This document shows, in pieces, positions 41,730 to 50,061 of a DNA stretch of 64,000 bases. The stretch is taken from the NCBI RefSeq assembly GCF_040654195.1, contig NZ_JBFAHM010000010.1, positions 310,001 to 374,000 on the forward strand, written 5' to 3'. The position numbers and the translations under genes were made by a program. The stretch is from Hamadaea sp013361475 (GTDB lineage: Bacteria > Actinomycetota > Actinomycetes > Mycobacteriales > Micromonosporaceae). The notes beneath the pieces were generated by a model. The model was not told the origin of the DNA. It saw only the letters and a list, made by a program, of their open reading frames with translations, and did not search any database. Every line of letters starts with the position of its first letter. The first letter of the stretch is position 1.

Positions 41730-42863
41730 CGGGCGCAGCCGCTGCGCCGGGACGAGCAACGGCGGGTACGCGCTGGCGAAGTACTCCGCGACGTGCAGCA
41801 GGTGGGTGACCTCCCGATCGACGGCGTCGCCGGGATCGGCACCGGACCGGCGCGTACGCCGCACGCGGGGGTTCGAGGTGCCCTTCGCCGCCGACTTCCC
41901 GGCCACCGCCAGCGCCATGAGCAGCAGCGCCGCCTCGGTCGTGGGATCGTCGTCGACCGGCGCGCCCAGACTCCACTGCGCGTCGCGGATCTCGATGACC
42001 CGCCGGTAGAGACGCATCCGGACGTTGAACGGGTTGAGGTGATCGCCCAGGCGGGACGGCGTACGCCCGAGGACGAACCCCGGCACCGCCCGTTGCAGGG
42101 TGTGCCACAGGTGATGCAGCCGGTTCAGCGCGGAGTAGTCGGCGATGTAGTCCCCCGCGACGGCGATGCCGGGCAGCGCACACCCGGCCGCCAGCAGGAG
42201 GAAGCCCGCCATGAGATCGCCCTGCTGACCGACGACGAGCCAGTCCGGCGGCCGCAGCCCGATCGGCTCGGCGACGAGCCAGAGCGTCCGCAGCCCGACG
42301 TACGCCAGGAAGAACCCCGCCGCTGCACAGAGCACGAAGAGCCCGGCGCGCAGCAGCGTACGCCCCGAGCGGCGGGCCTGGGTCCAGAAGAGCACCGCCC
42401 CGCGCCCCGCTCCGGCGGCGTACGCGACGTAGGACAGCACGCCGTAGAGCACCACCGTCGGCTGCCCCGGCTGCTCGTCGGCGAACGTGCCCGGCCCAGG
42501 CTGCCGGACGGTGAGCAGGAAGAGAACGGTGAGGGCGACCATGACGGCCGCCGTCACCAGGTAGAGCCGGGGTCGCCAGTACGGGCGCGGCTGGGCCGGG
42601 CCGGACAGGGCGGTGGCGAACACCCACACCGAGGCGGCCGCGGCCACGCCGCTGAGCGTACGCACCAACGCCGCCACGTCGGCGCCGCCGGTGACCGAGT
42701 CGAGCTTCTGCGCGATCACGGGATCGTGCGCGGTGGCGGCCAGCGCGATGGCCAGGAGGCTGAACGTCATGACCCGGTGATGGGCCGACGGCCGTCGCCG
42801 GACCAGCCGGACGAGGCCCACGCTCCACAGGAGAGCGAGGACGATCAGATCGGCTCGGGTCAC
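41628..42863 (-). CDS. MAB_1171c-like multi-pass membrane protein
   Basis: A 411-residue protein with seven or so N-terminal transmembrane segments (LIVLALLWSVGLVRLV, LVTAAVMVALTVLFLL, VLYGVLSYVAYAAGAG, AGLFVLCAAAGFFLAYVGL) and a cytoplasmic C-terminal region (LNRLHHLWHTLQRAVPGFVLG, MRLYRRVIEIRDAQW). This resembles the MAB_1171c family, annotated only as a putative transporter. The start is GTG at 42863, overlapping the ImmA/IrrE stop as GTGA. Third gene of the XRE operon. The last 35 codons overlap the convergent DUF3037 gene. Confidence 0.8.
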   Translation of the reverse strand: MTRADLIVLALLWSVGLVRLVRRRPSAHHRVMTFSLLAIALAATAHDPVIAQKLDSVTGGADVAALVRTLSGVAAAASVWVFATALSGPAQPRPYWRPRLYLVTAAVMVALTVLFLLTVRQPGPGTFADEQPGQPTVVLYGVLSYVAYAAGAGRGAVLFWTQARRSGRTLLRAGLFVLCAAAGFFLAYVGLRTLWLVAEPIGLRPPDWLVVGQQGDLMAGFLLLAAGCALPGIAVAGDYIADYSALNRLHHLWHTLQRAVPGFVLGRTPSRLGDHLNPFNVRMRLYRRVIEIRDAQWSLGAPVDDDPTTEAALLLMALAVAGKSAAKGTSNPRVRRTRRSGADPGDAVDREVTHLLHVAEYFASAYPPLLVPAQRLRPLEDEYGEEPFQLDGGIVGEPGVRRTGLHDGAAG

Positions 42864-43387
42864 CGCCGCGCGGCGGGCTCGGTCAGACCCGCGTCGACCC
42901 GGCGGGCCCGGCCGAACACCTCGCCGAGGCCGGCCGGCGCCGGTGCGGCCGCCCGCTGCAGGATGAGCGAGGCCAGCATCTCGGCCGCCTGCTCCTGCTC
43001 GGTGGAGTAACCGCCCCGCCGCAGCACCCGGCGGACCATCGCCGGGTCCAGGTCGGGCAGGAGGCGGTCGAGGGCGTCCGGCTCCCGCGCCGGTTCGGCG
43101 GCGACGGTGTGGTCGAAGAGCATGTGGCCGATCTCGTGCAGGACGATGTGATCCCGGTGCAGACTGCTCCCGCCCGGCACGTGGAACACGTGGTCGGCCA
43201 CGTCGGTCGCGATCCACATGCCGCAGGGCAGGTCGGCGGCGTCCTCGGCGGCCAGCTCGTGCACGTGCAGCGGACGGCCTCGCCAGGCGGCCACCTGATC
43301 GCAGAAGGCGCGCACGTCGAACGGGCGCGGCACCGCGAGCCCGGACAGCCGCGCTTCGCACTCCTTGCGCAGGCGGCGTAGACGCAT
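42860..43387 (-). CDS. ImmA/IrrE-family metallopeptidase
   Basis: A 175-residue zinc peptidase with the motif HEIGHMLFDH (HExxH, about 87-91) and the preceding FHVPGGSSLHRDHIVL segment. Relatives such as ImmA and IrrE cleave XRE-type repressors after a signal. ATG at 43387 gives MRLRRLRKECEARLSGL, the normal family start; a TTG overlapping the upstream stop is possible. The gene follows an XRE regulator and precedes a membrane protein, with coupled translation, so its likely target is the encoded XRE protein (inferred). Confidence 0.87.
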   Translation of the reverse strand: MRLRRLRKECEARLSGLAVPRPFDVRAFCDQVAAWRGRPLHVHELAAEDAADLPCGMWIATDVADHVFHVPGGSSLHRDHIVLHEIGHMLFDHTVAAEPAREPDALDRLLPDLDPAMVRRVLRRGGYSTEQEQAAEMLASLILQRAAAPAPAGLGEVFGRARRVDAGLTEPAARR

Positions 43388-43434
43388 TGGTGCATCGTCA
43401 TGCAGTCGCCTAGGAGCGGTCAACCTTTCGGCGC

Positions 43435-43839
43435 TCAAGCTGGCGGTTCCGCCGGTAGCCCCTCGATTCGCCGGGCCTGCTCGATCATCCCCCGAATGGC
43501 TTGCAGACTGGACGCCGACAGCCCCGCCGCGCGCAGCGCGAGCGCCCGCACCGAGCTGTCCCGCATCGCGGCGAGCAGGTCGAGCTGGGCTCTGGTGGCC
43601 TCGGCGACCGAGTCGTCGAAGAAGTACGCCGGAGGCACCCCGAAGAACTCGGCCAGCGCCTCGAGGTGGCGTTTCGTCGGGTTGTCCCGCTTGCCCTTGC
43701 GGAGCTGCCAGACATACGTGTGGGAGATCATCACGCCGGTGGCCCGGATGGCTTCGGCGACCTCTTCATACGTGTACTCGCCCCGGCCGGCCGGGCGCAC
43801 GGTGCGGAACAAGTGATCCAGCCGATCGGCGAACGTCAC
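43435..43839 (-). CDS. XRE family transcriptional regulator
   Basis: A 134-residue protein with an N-terminal helix-turn-helix (YTYEEVAEAIRATGVMISHTYVWQLRKGKRDNPTKRHLEALAEFFGVPPAYFFDD), where YVWQLRKGKRDNPT is the recognition region, followed by a helical tail. First gene of the XRE-ImmA/IrrE-membrane operon. GTG at 43839. Direct and inverted repeats upstream (43856-43956) are candidate binding sites. Confidence 0.88.
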   Translation of the reverse strand: MTFADRLDHLFRTVRPAGRGEYTYEEVAEAIRATGVMISHTYVWQLRKGKRDNPTKRHLEALAEFFGVPPAYFFDDSVAEATRAQLDLLAAMRDSSVRALALRAAGLSASSLQAIRGMIEQARRIEGLPAEPPA

Positions 43840-43855
43840 TTGATCGTCACCCCCG

Positions 43856-43956
43856 TTCTCAACATCAGCTTACGGCAATGCCCTGCAACATAAACTCTTG
43901 ACACTTCAGCGCTGCCCCCGCGATACTTCAGGCTCCGTGTTTTCAACTGACGTTGA
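43856..43956. promoter_or_regulatory. Promoter region with repeated operator-like motifs
   Basis: TTGACA (43898-43903), 18 bases, GATACT (43922-43927) form a good plus-strand promoter. GACACTTCAG (43900-43909) and GATACTTCAG (43922-43931) are direct repeats 22 bp apart that overlap both promoter boxes. TTCTCAACATCAG occurs at 43856 and an inverted match lies in the dyad TCAACTGACGTTGA (43943-43956). The XRE protein is the obvious candidate binder. Confidence 0.55.
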
Positions 43957-44117
43957 GAAGATCTGAGCTAGGACTATATCGCCAGTTGACGTGGCGCGCA
44001 GCTCAGAAAATGCCGGGAGACCACGCCGGATGGCGCTCAGCGGAGCGACGGGGGCATCCGGAGGGGCACAACGGCTGTCTGGTCCGGGCGAACTTCCCGG
44101 CCAGACAGCCGCTTTTG
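43934..44117 (+). ncRNA. Candidate structured small RNA
   Basis: Downstream of the TTGACA-18-GATACT promoter no open frame is convincing, but the sequence folds repeatedly: CTGAGCT with AGCTCAG enclosing CGCCA/TGGCG; CCGGATG with CATCCGG enclosing CGCTC/GAGCG; then a long terminator stem (CGGCTGTCTGG with CCAGACAGCCG plus an inner CCGGG/CCCGG) followed by CTTTT. The transcript would be about 180 bases, divergent from the XRE operon. I could not assign it to a known RNA family. Confidence 0.5.
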
Positions 44118-44182
44118 TGCATCTGAGCGCGCTCGGATCGCCGCGTCGGCCCCATTCCCGCGACATCATCGGCCGCCATTCC

Positions 44183-44246
44183 CCGCGTTATCCGGGATAA
44201 CGCGGGCTTGACCGCGCCGAAAGACAGCGTTATCCCGGATAACGCG
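44183..44246. repeat. Family C palindrome pair, copy 1
   Basis: CGCGTTATCCGGGATAACGCG (44183-44203) and its complement (44227-44246) flank a 23-base spacer. Each block is itself self-complementary, so the DNA can form either two small hairpins or one long one. It lies downstream of the MFS gene. Confidence 0.75.
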
Positions 44247-44310
44247 AAACCGCCCAACGCGCGGCCCGATGCGCGGCCCGACGCGCGGCCCGACGCGAAC
44301 CGCGAGGGTG

Positions 44311-45522
44311 TCAGGGGCGCCAGCGGGTGAGCGGGCGGAGCGAGGCGACGGCCGCGACCAGCCGCACCACCCCGGCCACGATCCACGGGGCGGCCAGCCC
44401 CCACCAGCCCGCGACGAGGCCGCCGAGCAGCGCCCCGATCGGCTGCGTACCGAAGGCGAGGAGCAGGCCGACGCTGGCGACCCGGCCCATCAGCTCGGCC
44501 GGGACGGTGCGCTGCCGCAACGACATCACGGCGACGTTCCACAGCGACGCGCTGAACGTCGTGATCGACGCCAACGCCGTCAGGGTCACGATGTCGTGGG
44601 CGTACAGGCCGAGGACGATCATCGCCGTCGGCGTGACGAACAGCGTGGTCAGCACCGTACGCCGCCCGCCGAACCGGCCGACGATCCGCGCGCTGAGAAA
44701 GCTCCCGAGGACGCCTCCGACACCGGTCAGCGCCACGACCACGCCGTACGCCGCGTCCGAGACGCCGAGCCGGTCCCGGACGAACAACACGAAGGTCGCC
44801 ATCGCGAGGAAGTTGGCGAGATTGGCCACGCCCGCCAGCAGGGAGAGCGTCCGGAGCAGCGGATGCGAGGCCAGCCACCGGACGCCGACCGCGATCTCGG
44901 ACCGTAGCGCCCGCCGGTCGGCCACCCCGGGAGCGCTCCGCGAAAGCGAGCGGACCAGCAACGCCGAGACCAGGAAGGACGCCACGTCCACCCAGAACGG
45001 CAGCCCGGCCGCGACCGAGAAGAGGAACGCGCCCAGCGGCTGACCGAGGAACTGCCGGTTCGCGAACAACGCCGCGTTCTGCCGGCCGTTCGCCTTCTCC
45101 AGGCCGGCCGGGTCGACGACGACTGGGAGCAGCCGTTGGCCGGACACTTTCGCCAGCGTTTCCGCGAGGCCGACCGCGAACGCCACGGCGTACACGGCGA
45201 GGATGCCACCCGAGCGCAGCATGACGAGGACGGCCAGCGCGCCGATCAGGAGGGCCTGGGCGAGCTGCACGAACGACAGCGTCCGGCGGGCGTCCAGCCG
45301 ATCGGCCAAGGCTCCGGCCGGGAGCGCGGCGAGGAGCCAGGGCAGCGTGCCCCAGGCGGTCACCCCGGCGATGAGCTGCGGATCTGTGGTCATCGTCGAC
45401 GCGAGCAGCGGAAGCGCGGCGAGGAAGGCGCCGTCGCCCAGGCTGGAGATCGCGCCTGCGCTCCACAGCAGGCGCCAGTCGCGTCGCGAGCGCCGGACCG
45501 GGGTTCCGAGAAGAGCCGTCAT
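44311..45522 (-). CDS. MFS transporter (EntS/MFS_3-like)
   Basis: A 403-residue protein with about twelve transmembrane segments; the first loops read WRLLWSAGAISSLGDGAFLAALPLLA and LPAGALADRLDARRTL, the signature of the MFS_3 group of drug and siderophore exporters. Cargo unknown. ATG at 45522. It is divergent from an ArsR-type regulator with an operator-like dyad between them, so it is the likely regulated target. Confidence 0.9.
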   Translation of the reverse strand: MTALLGTPVRRSRRDWRLLWSAGAISSLGDGAFLAALPLLASTMTTDPQLIAGVTAWGTLPWLLAALPAGALADRLDARRTLSFVQLAQALLIGALAVLVMLRSGGILAVYAVAFAVGLAETLAKVSGQRLLPVVVDPAGLEKANGRQNAALFANRQFLGQPLGAFLFSVAAGLPFWVDVASFLVSALLVRSLSRSAPGVADRRALRSEIAVGVRWLASHPLLRTLSLLAGVANLANFLAMATFVLFVRDRLGVSDAAYGVVVALTGVGGVLGSFLSARIVGRFGGRRTVLTTLFVTPTAMIVLGLYAHDIVTLTALASITTFSASLWNVAVMSLRQRTVPAELMGRVASVGLLLAFGTQPIGALLGGLVAGWWGLAAPWIVAGVVRLVAAVASLRPLTRWRP

Positions 45523-45561
45523 GCCGGGGATGCTGCGGCGGGCCCGCCGGAGGCCGCCACG

Positions 45562-45579
45562 ATTTAGTGAGCGCTAAAT
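45562..45579. promoter_or_regulatory. ArsR-type operator
   Basis: ATTTAGTGAGCGCTAAAT is an 18-bp dyad with outer arms ATTTAG/CTAAAT in the 64-base gap between the divergent MFS and ArsR genes. The AT-rich arms stand out in this GC-rich region. Confidence 0.7.
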
Positions 45580-45586
45580 TGGGTCC

Positions 45587-46555
45587 ATGTCGCTGCGGAT
45601 CCCGATGGACGGGCTCGAACTGGCCCGCGTGCGCTTCGGCGTCTCGCCCGCGTACGAGACGGTCTTCGCGCTCGCGGCGCTCCAACGCCCCGGCGTGCAC
45701 GCCGTCCACCTGCCGTGGACCCGGTGGGCGCGGCCGCGGCTACCCGCCGGGCCCGGCGTGGACCTGCTGCTGGACCTGGTCGCGAACGACCGGTTCAAGC
45801 CCGGGTTCCTGCTGCCCGCGCCGGATGTCCGGCTGCCCGCGCTCAGCGACGAGCTGCGTCGGATCAAGGCCGTTTCGGCCTCCCGGGTACGCGAAGAGCT
45901 GCGGACGCTCCACGTCGACACTCCGAGGACCCGGCGCTTGGCGGAGCGCCCCCGGGAGGGCGTACGCCTCGCGGCGGACGCTCTCGAGGCCTGCTACGAG
46001 GCGTTGATCGCACCACATTGGACGCGTATGCGCCGGGTGCTGGAGGCCGACATCGCGTACCGGGCCGGGCTGCTGGCCCAGGGCGGCATCGAAGGACTCT
46101 TCGCCGGGCTGCACGACGAGGTCCGCTTCCTCGACGGCGTACTGCACATCCATCCCCGGCGTCCGCCGCACGACAAGAAGCCGGTGCAGCTCAACGGCAA
46201 CGGGCTGATCCTGTGCCCGAGCGTGTTCTGCTGGCCGCGCGTCACCGCGTCGGTACGCCCGGTCGCGGCCGGCACGTTGCGCTACCCCGCTCGCGGGGTC
46301 GCCACCCTCTGGGAGCAGCCCGAACCCGTCTCCGACGCACTGGCCGCGCTCTTCGGGCGTACCAGAGCGGAGATCTTGACGAGCCTCGCGCAGCCCGCGA
46401 CGACGACGGACCTGGCCACCCGGCTGGGCGTCACGGCCGGGGCGATCTCCCAGCACCTGGGCGTGCTGCGCGGAGCCGGGCTGGTGTCGACCAGCCGCGA
46501 TGGCCGCACGGTGTTGCACCTGCGGACCGACCGGGCCGAAGCCCTGCTGGCCTAA
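45587..46555 (+). CDS. ArsR-family regulator with N-terminal DUF5937-like domain
   Basis: A 322-residue protein. Residues about 1-235 form the DUF5937-like region (LARVRFGVSPAYETVFALAALQRPG, AHWTRMRRVLEADIAYRAGLLAQGGIEGLF), and the C-terminal winged helix is ILTSLAQPATTTDLATRLGVTAGAISQHLGVLRGAGLVSTSRDGRTVLH (about 263-312). It probably senses a small ligand through the N-terminal domain and represses the divergent MFS exporter (inferred). ATG at 45587. Its last four bases overlap the end of the convergent GH71-like gene. Confidence 0.87.
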   Translation: MSLRIPMDGLELARVRFGVSPAYETVFALAALQRPGVHAVHLPWTRWARPRLPAGPGVDLLLDLVANDRFKPGFLLPAPDVRLPALSDELRRIKAVSASRVREELRTLHVDTPRTRRLAERPREGVRLAADALEACYEALIAPHWTRMRRVLEADIAYRAGLLAQGGIEGLFAGLHDEVRFLDGVLHIHPRRPPHDKKPVQLNGNGLILCPSVFCWPRVTASVRPVAAGTLRYPARGVATLWEQPEPVSDALAALFGRTRAEILTSLAQPATTTDLATRLGVTAGAISQHLGVLRGAGLVSTSRDGRTVLHLRTDRAEALLA

Positions 46556-48144
46556 GCCTTTCCGCCGCAGGCGGTCCCGCCGCCCGCTCGATACATCATG
46601 TCCTGGTGGACGACCTTGGCCTTGATCGGCACCTTGCTCTGCAGGGCTTGGACGATCTTGCCGCCCCGCTGCAGCTCGAACGAGGGTGTGGTGCCGGGCA
46701 CCATCGCGACCGTGAACGAGACCATCCCGGCGGCCGCGACGTCCTTGGTAGACACGGTGCCACCCTGCTTGATCACGAGCTTGCCGGGCGCGCTGAGGAA
46801 GGCGAGCAGTTCGACCTTGTTCGAGGCCCCGTCGCCGTTCGGGATGTGCATCGCGATCTGTTGCTTGCTCGTGTCGTAAGGCGCGTCGGTGCGGTGACTG
46901 CGGTGGAAGTAGTAGAGCGCGTCGCGAACCAGCCCGGGCTTCTTGCCGGTCTTGAACCACGTCGTGTAGTACGCGACCGTGTCGGCGACGGCGTATCCGC
47001 GCCCCTTCGAGGGGGCCATCCACGATTCGGTGTAGTCGTTCCAGGTGATCAGGGCGAGCCAGTCGGCGTCACCGGCGATCGCCTTCTCCATCATGGCCCG
47101 CAGCGCGCCACTGTTCGACGCCTCCCAATAGCGGCCGTCGTAGATCCGGGTGTCCTCGAACGCGATCGGCGCCATGTATTTGCGCCCGTTGGCGTGCGCC
47201 TCGACCGCACCCTTGCGGACCGAGTCCGCGCCGCCGACCCATCGGTTGCCCCACAGGGAGTAGCCGTAGACGCTGTTGTTCCAGGCGGCCGCCCGCACGT
47301 TCGGCGAGCCCGAGAGGAAGATCGGCACCAGCACACTCGGTACGCCGCTACCCGCCAGCGTCGTGCGGATGCCGTCCCAGAACGAGGCGGCGACGCGCTC
47401 CGGGTAGAACGGGGCGAGCACGATCTTCCCGTCGACCTTGTAGATCGCCGACTCGCCCTTCACCTTGAGCACGTCGGCGACGATCGACGCCTGAGTCGTG
47501 TTGGCGCCCTGCTGCAGATCGGGGCTGAGCATGATGCGGAAGCCGGGATCCACCGCCTTCGCCGCCGCCAGCATCACGGGCAGCTGCGTCCACCGGGCGT
47601 CCGAGCTGACGCTGTGATACTCCCAGATGAACCCGTCGAGCCCCATGTCGATCGCCTGGCGGATCTCGGTCTCGAAGTCCTTCTGCCGCCAGTCGCCGGC
47701 CAAGGGGGCTCGGGTCAGCGGCCGGTCCAGCATCTCCTCGCCCTGCTTCGTGCCGCTGGCGAGGCGGTCCGCCTCGGTCGTCCACTTGGCCCAGTAGTCA
47801 CCTCCCGGGTCCTTGTTGTCGATCGAGATCGGATAGGGCGGGAAGTAGAAGGCGAACGCCTTCTTCTTCGACGCACGCAGCGTGCTGGTGGACGGTTTCG
47901 GGAAGGCGTACCGGCCGCAGTTGGTCGCGGGGACGACGCTGGGACTGGCCGTGGCGGTGGCGCTCGCACTCCCGCTGGGATCCGCCGACGCGTCGACCCC
48001 GGCCTCGGTGCCCTCGGCGCCCGTCCCCTGAGCGGTCGAGGCGGTGTCTCGCGTCGCGACCGAGCAGGCCGCCACCCCGGCTCCGGTCAGGAGCAGGACA
48101 CCCACCAGGGCGGTTCCGGCGCTGATCAGCAAACGTTTACGCAT
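46552..48144 (-). CDS. GH71-like secreted alpha-1,3-glucanase, probable lipoprotein
   Basis: A 530-residue exported protein. The N-terminus has a basic region, a hydrophobic core and GVAACS, a plausible lipobox, followed by a Ser/Thr/Ala-rich linker (about 40-75). The catalytic region fits glycoside hydrolase family 71 (AFAFYFPPYPISIDN, MGLDGFIWEYHS, ITWNDYTESWMAPSKG). GH71 enzymes cleave alpha-1,3-glucan of fungal walls; a GH99-like assignment is less likely. The C-terminal about 110 residues form a beta-rich domain. ATG at 48144. Confidence 0.78.
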   Translation of the reverse strand: MRKRLLISAGTALVGVLLLTGAGVAACSVATRDTASTAQGTGAEGTEAGVDASADPSGSASATATASPSVVPATNCGRYAFPKPSTSTLRASKKKAFAFYFPPYPISIDNKDPGGDYWAKWTTEADRLASGTKQGEEMLDRPLTRAPLAGDWRQKDFETEIRQAIDMGLDGFIWEYHSVSSDARWTQLPVMLAAAKAVDPGFRIMLSPDLQQGANTTQASIVADVLKVKGESAIYKVDGKIVLAPFYPERVAASFWDGIRTTLAGSGVPSVLVPIFLSGSPNVRAAAWNNSVYGYSLWGNRWVGGADSVRKGAVEAHANGRKYMAPIAFEDTRIYDGRYWEASNSGALRAMMEKAIAGDADWLALITWNDYTESWMAPSKGRGYAVADTVAYYTTWFKTGKKPGLVRDALYYFHRSHRTDAPYDTSKQQIAMHIPNGDGASNKVELLAFLSAPGKLVIKQGGTVSTKDVAAAGMVSFTVAMVPGTTPSFELQRGGKIVQALQSKVPIKAKVVHQDMMYRAGGGTACGGKA

Positions 48145-48236
48145 GGCTCCGGGGGCCGCCTCTCTGTCCACTGAGGTCAGAAGTCTTCTCCCTGGACAGG
48201 TTCGCGTCAATGCCCGTCACGCGGCATCATCGCGGT

Positions 48237-49001
48237 ATGACACCCCGCTACGGACCGGTACGCCGAGTCGCCGTCCTCGCCGACGTCCACGGCAACGTCC
48301 CCGCCCTCCGGGCAGTGCTGGCGGAACCGGACGTTCAGGCGGCCGACCTGGTCGTCTTCCCCGGCGACGTCACCTGGGGACCGGAACCGCAGCTGACGGT
48401 CGACCTCATCCGGGCGCTCGGCGACCGGGCGGTGTGCGTACGCGGAAACGCCGACCGGGCCGTCTACGAACTGGCCCGCCAAGGCCGCGAGCCGTCCGGC
48501 GAGCGCGACGTCTGGATGCCGCGGCAGCATTCGGCCGAAGCGATCGACTTCCTGGAGACCTTTCCCTTCACCGTCGTCGTCGCCGTCGAAGGACTGGGCG
48601 ACGTCCGGTTCTGCCACGGATCGCCACGCAAGGACACCGAGTGCGTGACGCCGGAGACTCCCGAGGACCGGTACGCCGACCTGTCCGCCGGCGTACCCGA
48701 GCAGGTCATCGTCACCGGCCACACCCACCTCCAGTTCGATCGGGCGGTCGCCGGGCGGCGCAGCGTGAACTCCGGCAGCGTCGGCCTGCCTTACCACCTC
48801 CGCGAGCCGGGGACGGCGTACTGGGCGCTGCTCGGGCCGGACGTCGAGCTGCGCTCCACGCGGTACGACGTCCAGGCGGCGATTCGGGCGTGTGTGGACA
48901 GTGGCGACCCCCGGGCCGAAGTGATCACCGGATATCTGCTGACCCCACCGACCCCGGCCGAGGTCACCGCGCACGCCGAAGGGCTCGTCTTCAGCGACTG
49001 A
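48237..49001 (+). CDS. metallophosphoesterase (YfcE-like)
   Basis: A 254-residue calcineurin-like phosphoesterase. The metal-binding motifs are VAVLADVHGNVPAL, VVFPGDVTWGPEP, VRGNADRA, FCHGSPR and VIVTGHTHLQFDR followed by NSGSVGLP. It hydrolyses phosphate mono- or diesters with a dinuclear metal site. ATG at 48237 is chosen by homology; an in-frame ATG at 48210 adds nine residues. Substrate unknown. Confidence 0.9.
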   Translation: MTPRYGPVRRVAVLADVHGNVPALRAVLAEPDVQAADLVVFPGDVTWGPEPQLTVDLIRALGDRAVCVRGNADRAVYELARQGREPSGERDVWMPRQHSAEAIDFLETFPFTVVVAVEGLGDVRFCHGSPRKDTECVTPETPEDRYADLSAGVPEQVIVTGHTHLQFDRAVAGRRSVNSGSVGLPYHLREPGTAYWALLGPDVELRSTRYDVQAAIRACVDSGDPRAEVITGYLLTPPTPAEVTAHAEGLVFSD

Positions 49002-49072
49002 CAACCATTTTGCCGGGCCAATGGGTTTCCTTGGCGGCGGGCACGGGGTCCGCCGTCCAAGGAGGACTATCC

Positions 49073-49990
49073 ATGCGCAGAAGGACGATGGTGACCGCGC
49101 TCGCGGCCGCCCCGCTGGCCGGGCTGCTCGGCGGGACACCCGCCCAGGCCGCCGGCGGATCCGCCGCCCTGCCGGAGGTCATCGACCTGCCCGACGGCTG
49201 GAATCCCGAAGGGATCGCGGTCTCGGGCACTCACTTCTACGTCGGCTCCATCGCGACCGGCTCGATCTACCGCGGCAGCCTGCTGACCGGACGGGGTGGC
49301 GTGTTCATCCCGGGACCGGCCGACGGCCACCTGATCGGCCTGGAGATCGACCGCCACCACCGGATCTGGGCCTGCACGGGCCCGAACGGCGGGGCGATCG
49401 TCTACGACGCGATCACCGGCGCTCAGCTCGCCGAATACCAGTTCGGCGGCGGCTTCGTGAACGACGCGATCGTGACCGAGGACGCCGTCTACTTCACCGA
49501 TTCCCCCAGCGACCAGCTCTTCGTCGTGCCGCTCGGTCCCGGCGGCCGGCTGCCCGACCCGTCGGCGGCGTACGCGATCACGCTGCCGGGCGGGCTCGGC
49601 GAGACGGACGCCTTCAACAACGGCATCGAGACGACCCCGGACGGGCGGCAGCTGCTCATCGTGCAGATGGTCGCCGGGCGGCTGTTCGCCTTCGACCCCC
49701 GCCGGGGCACGGCCACCCAGGTCGACCTCGGCGGAGCCAGCGTCCTCAACGGGGACGGGATGATCCGGCGTGGCCGGACGCTCTACATCTGCCGCAACTC
49801 CGACAACATCATCGCGAAGTTCGCGCTCGGCCGGGGCCGGGCGGAGCTGATCGACGAGATCACCGATCCGCGCCTGCAGGTCCCGGCGACCATCGCGCTC
49901 TTCGGCCCGTACGTGTACGCCGTGAACGCGCGGTTCGACGTCGACCCGGCGCCGGACGTGACCTACAACGTCGTACGCCTTCCCGCCTAG
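49073..49990 (+). CDS. secreted SMP-30/beta-propeller protein
   Basis: A 305-residue exported protein with a twin-arginine-like n-region RRRTMVTALAAAPLAGLLGG and cleavage near AQAA. The remaining part is a six-bladed propeller of the SMP-30/NHL type (WNPEGIAVSGTHFYVGSIATGSIYRG, FVNDAIVTEDAVYFTDSPSDQLFVV, NGIETTPDGRQLLIVQM). Relatives are lactonases, but the catalytic metal residues are not clearly recognisable. ATG at 49073 with GGAGGA upstream. A family A repeat begins ten bases past the stop. Confidence 0.85.
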   Translation: MRRRTMVTALAAAPLAGLLGGTPAQAAGGSAALPEVIDLPDGWNPEGIAVSGTHFYVGSIATGSIYRGSLLTGRGGVFIPGPADGHLIGLEIDRHHRIWACTGPNGGAIVYDAITGAQLAEYQFGGGFVNDAIVTEDAVYFTDSPSDQLFVVPLGPGGRLPDPSAAYAITLPGGLGETDAFNNGIETTPDGRQLLIVQMVAGRLFAFDPRRGTATQVDLGGASVLNGDGMIRRGRTLYICRNSDNIIAKFALGRGRAELIDEITDPRLQVPATIALFGPYVYAVNARFDVDPAPDVTYNVVRLPA

Positions 49991-50000
49991 CGTGGCTCCC

Positions 50001-50061
50001 GCTGGATCAGGGTTCCGGGTCGAATCTTGCCCCAAGATTCAACCCGGAACCCTGATCCAGC
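50001..50061. repeat. Family A palindromic repeat, copy 3
   Basis: Arms GCTGGATCAGGGTTCCGGGT and its complement at the far end, pairing over about 28 bp with one wobble. Its TTCCGGG/CCCGGAA step replaces the TTCTTGG/CCGAGAA step of copy 2, a compensatory change. It lies between convergent genes and overlaps the 3' end of the tetR coding sequence. Confidence 0.85.

Noticed and set aside
43906..44169. Minus-strand open frame of 87 codons across the small-RNA candidate
   Set aside because: Biased composition without family support; the structured plus-strand RNA reading fits better.
45715..48174. A long plus-strand open frame over the ArsR and GH71-like genes
   Set aside because: It is rich in Arg and Gly without any recognisable domain, as expected for a shadow frame in high-GC DNA; the genes in the other frames have clear family motifs.
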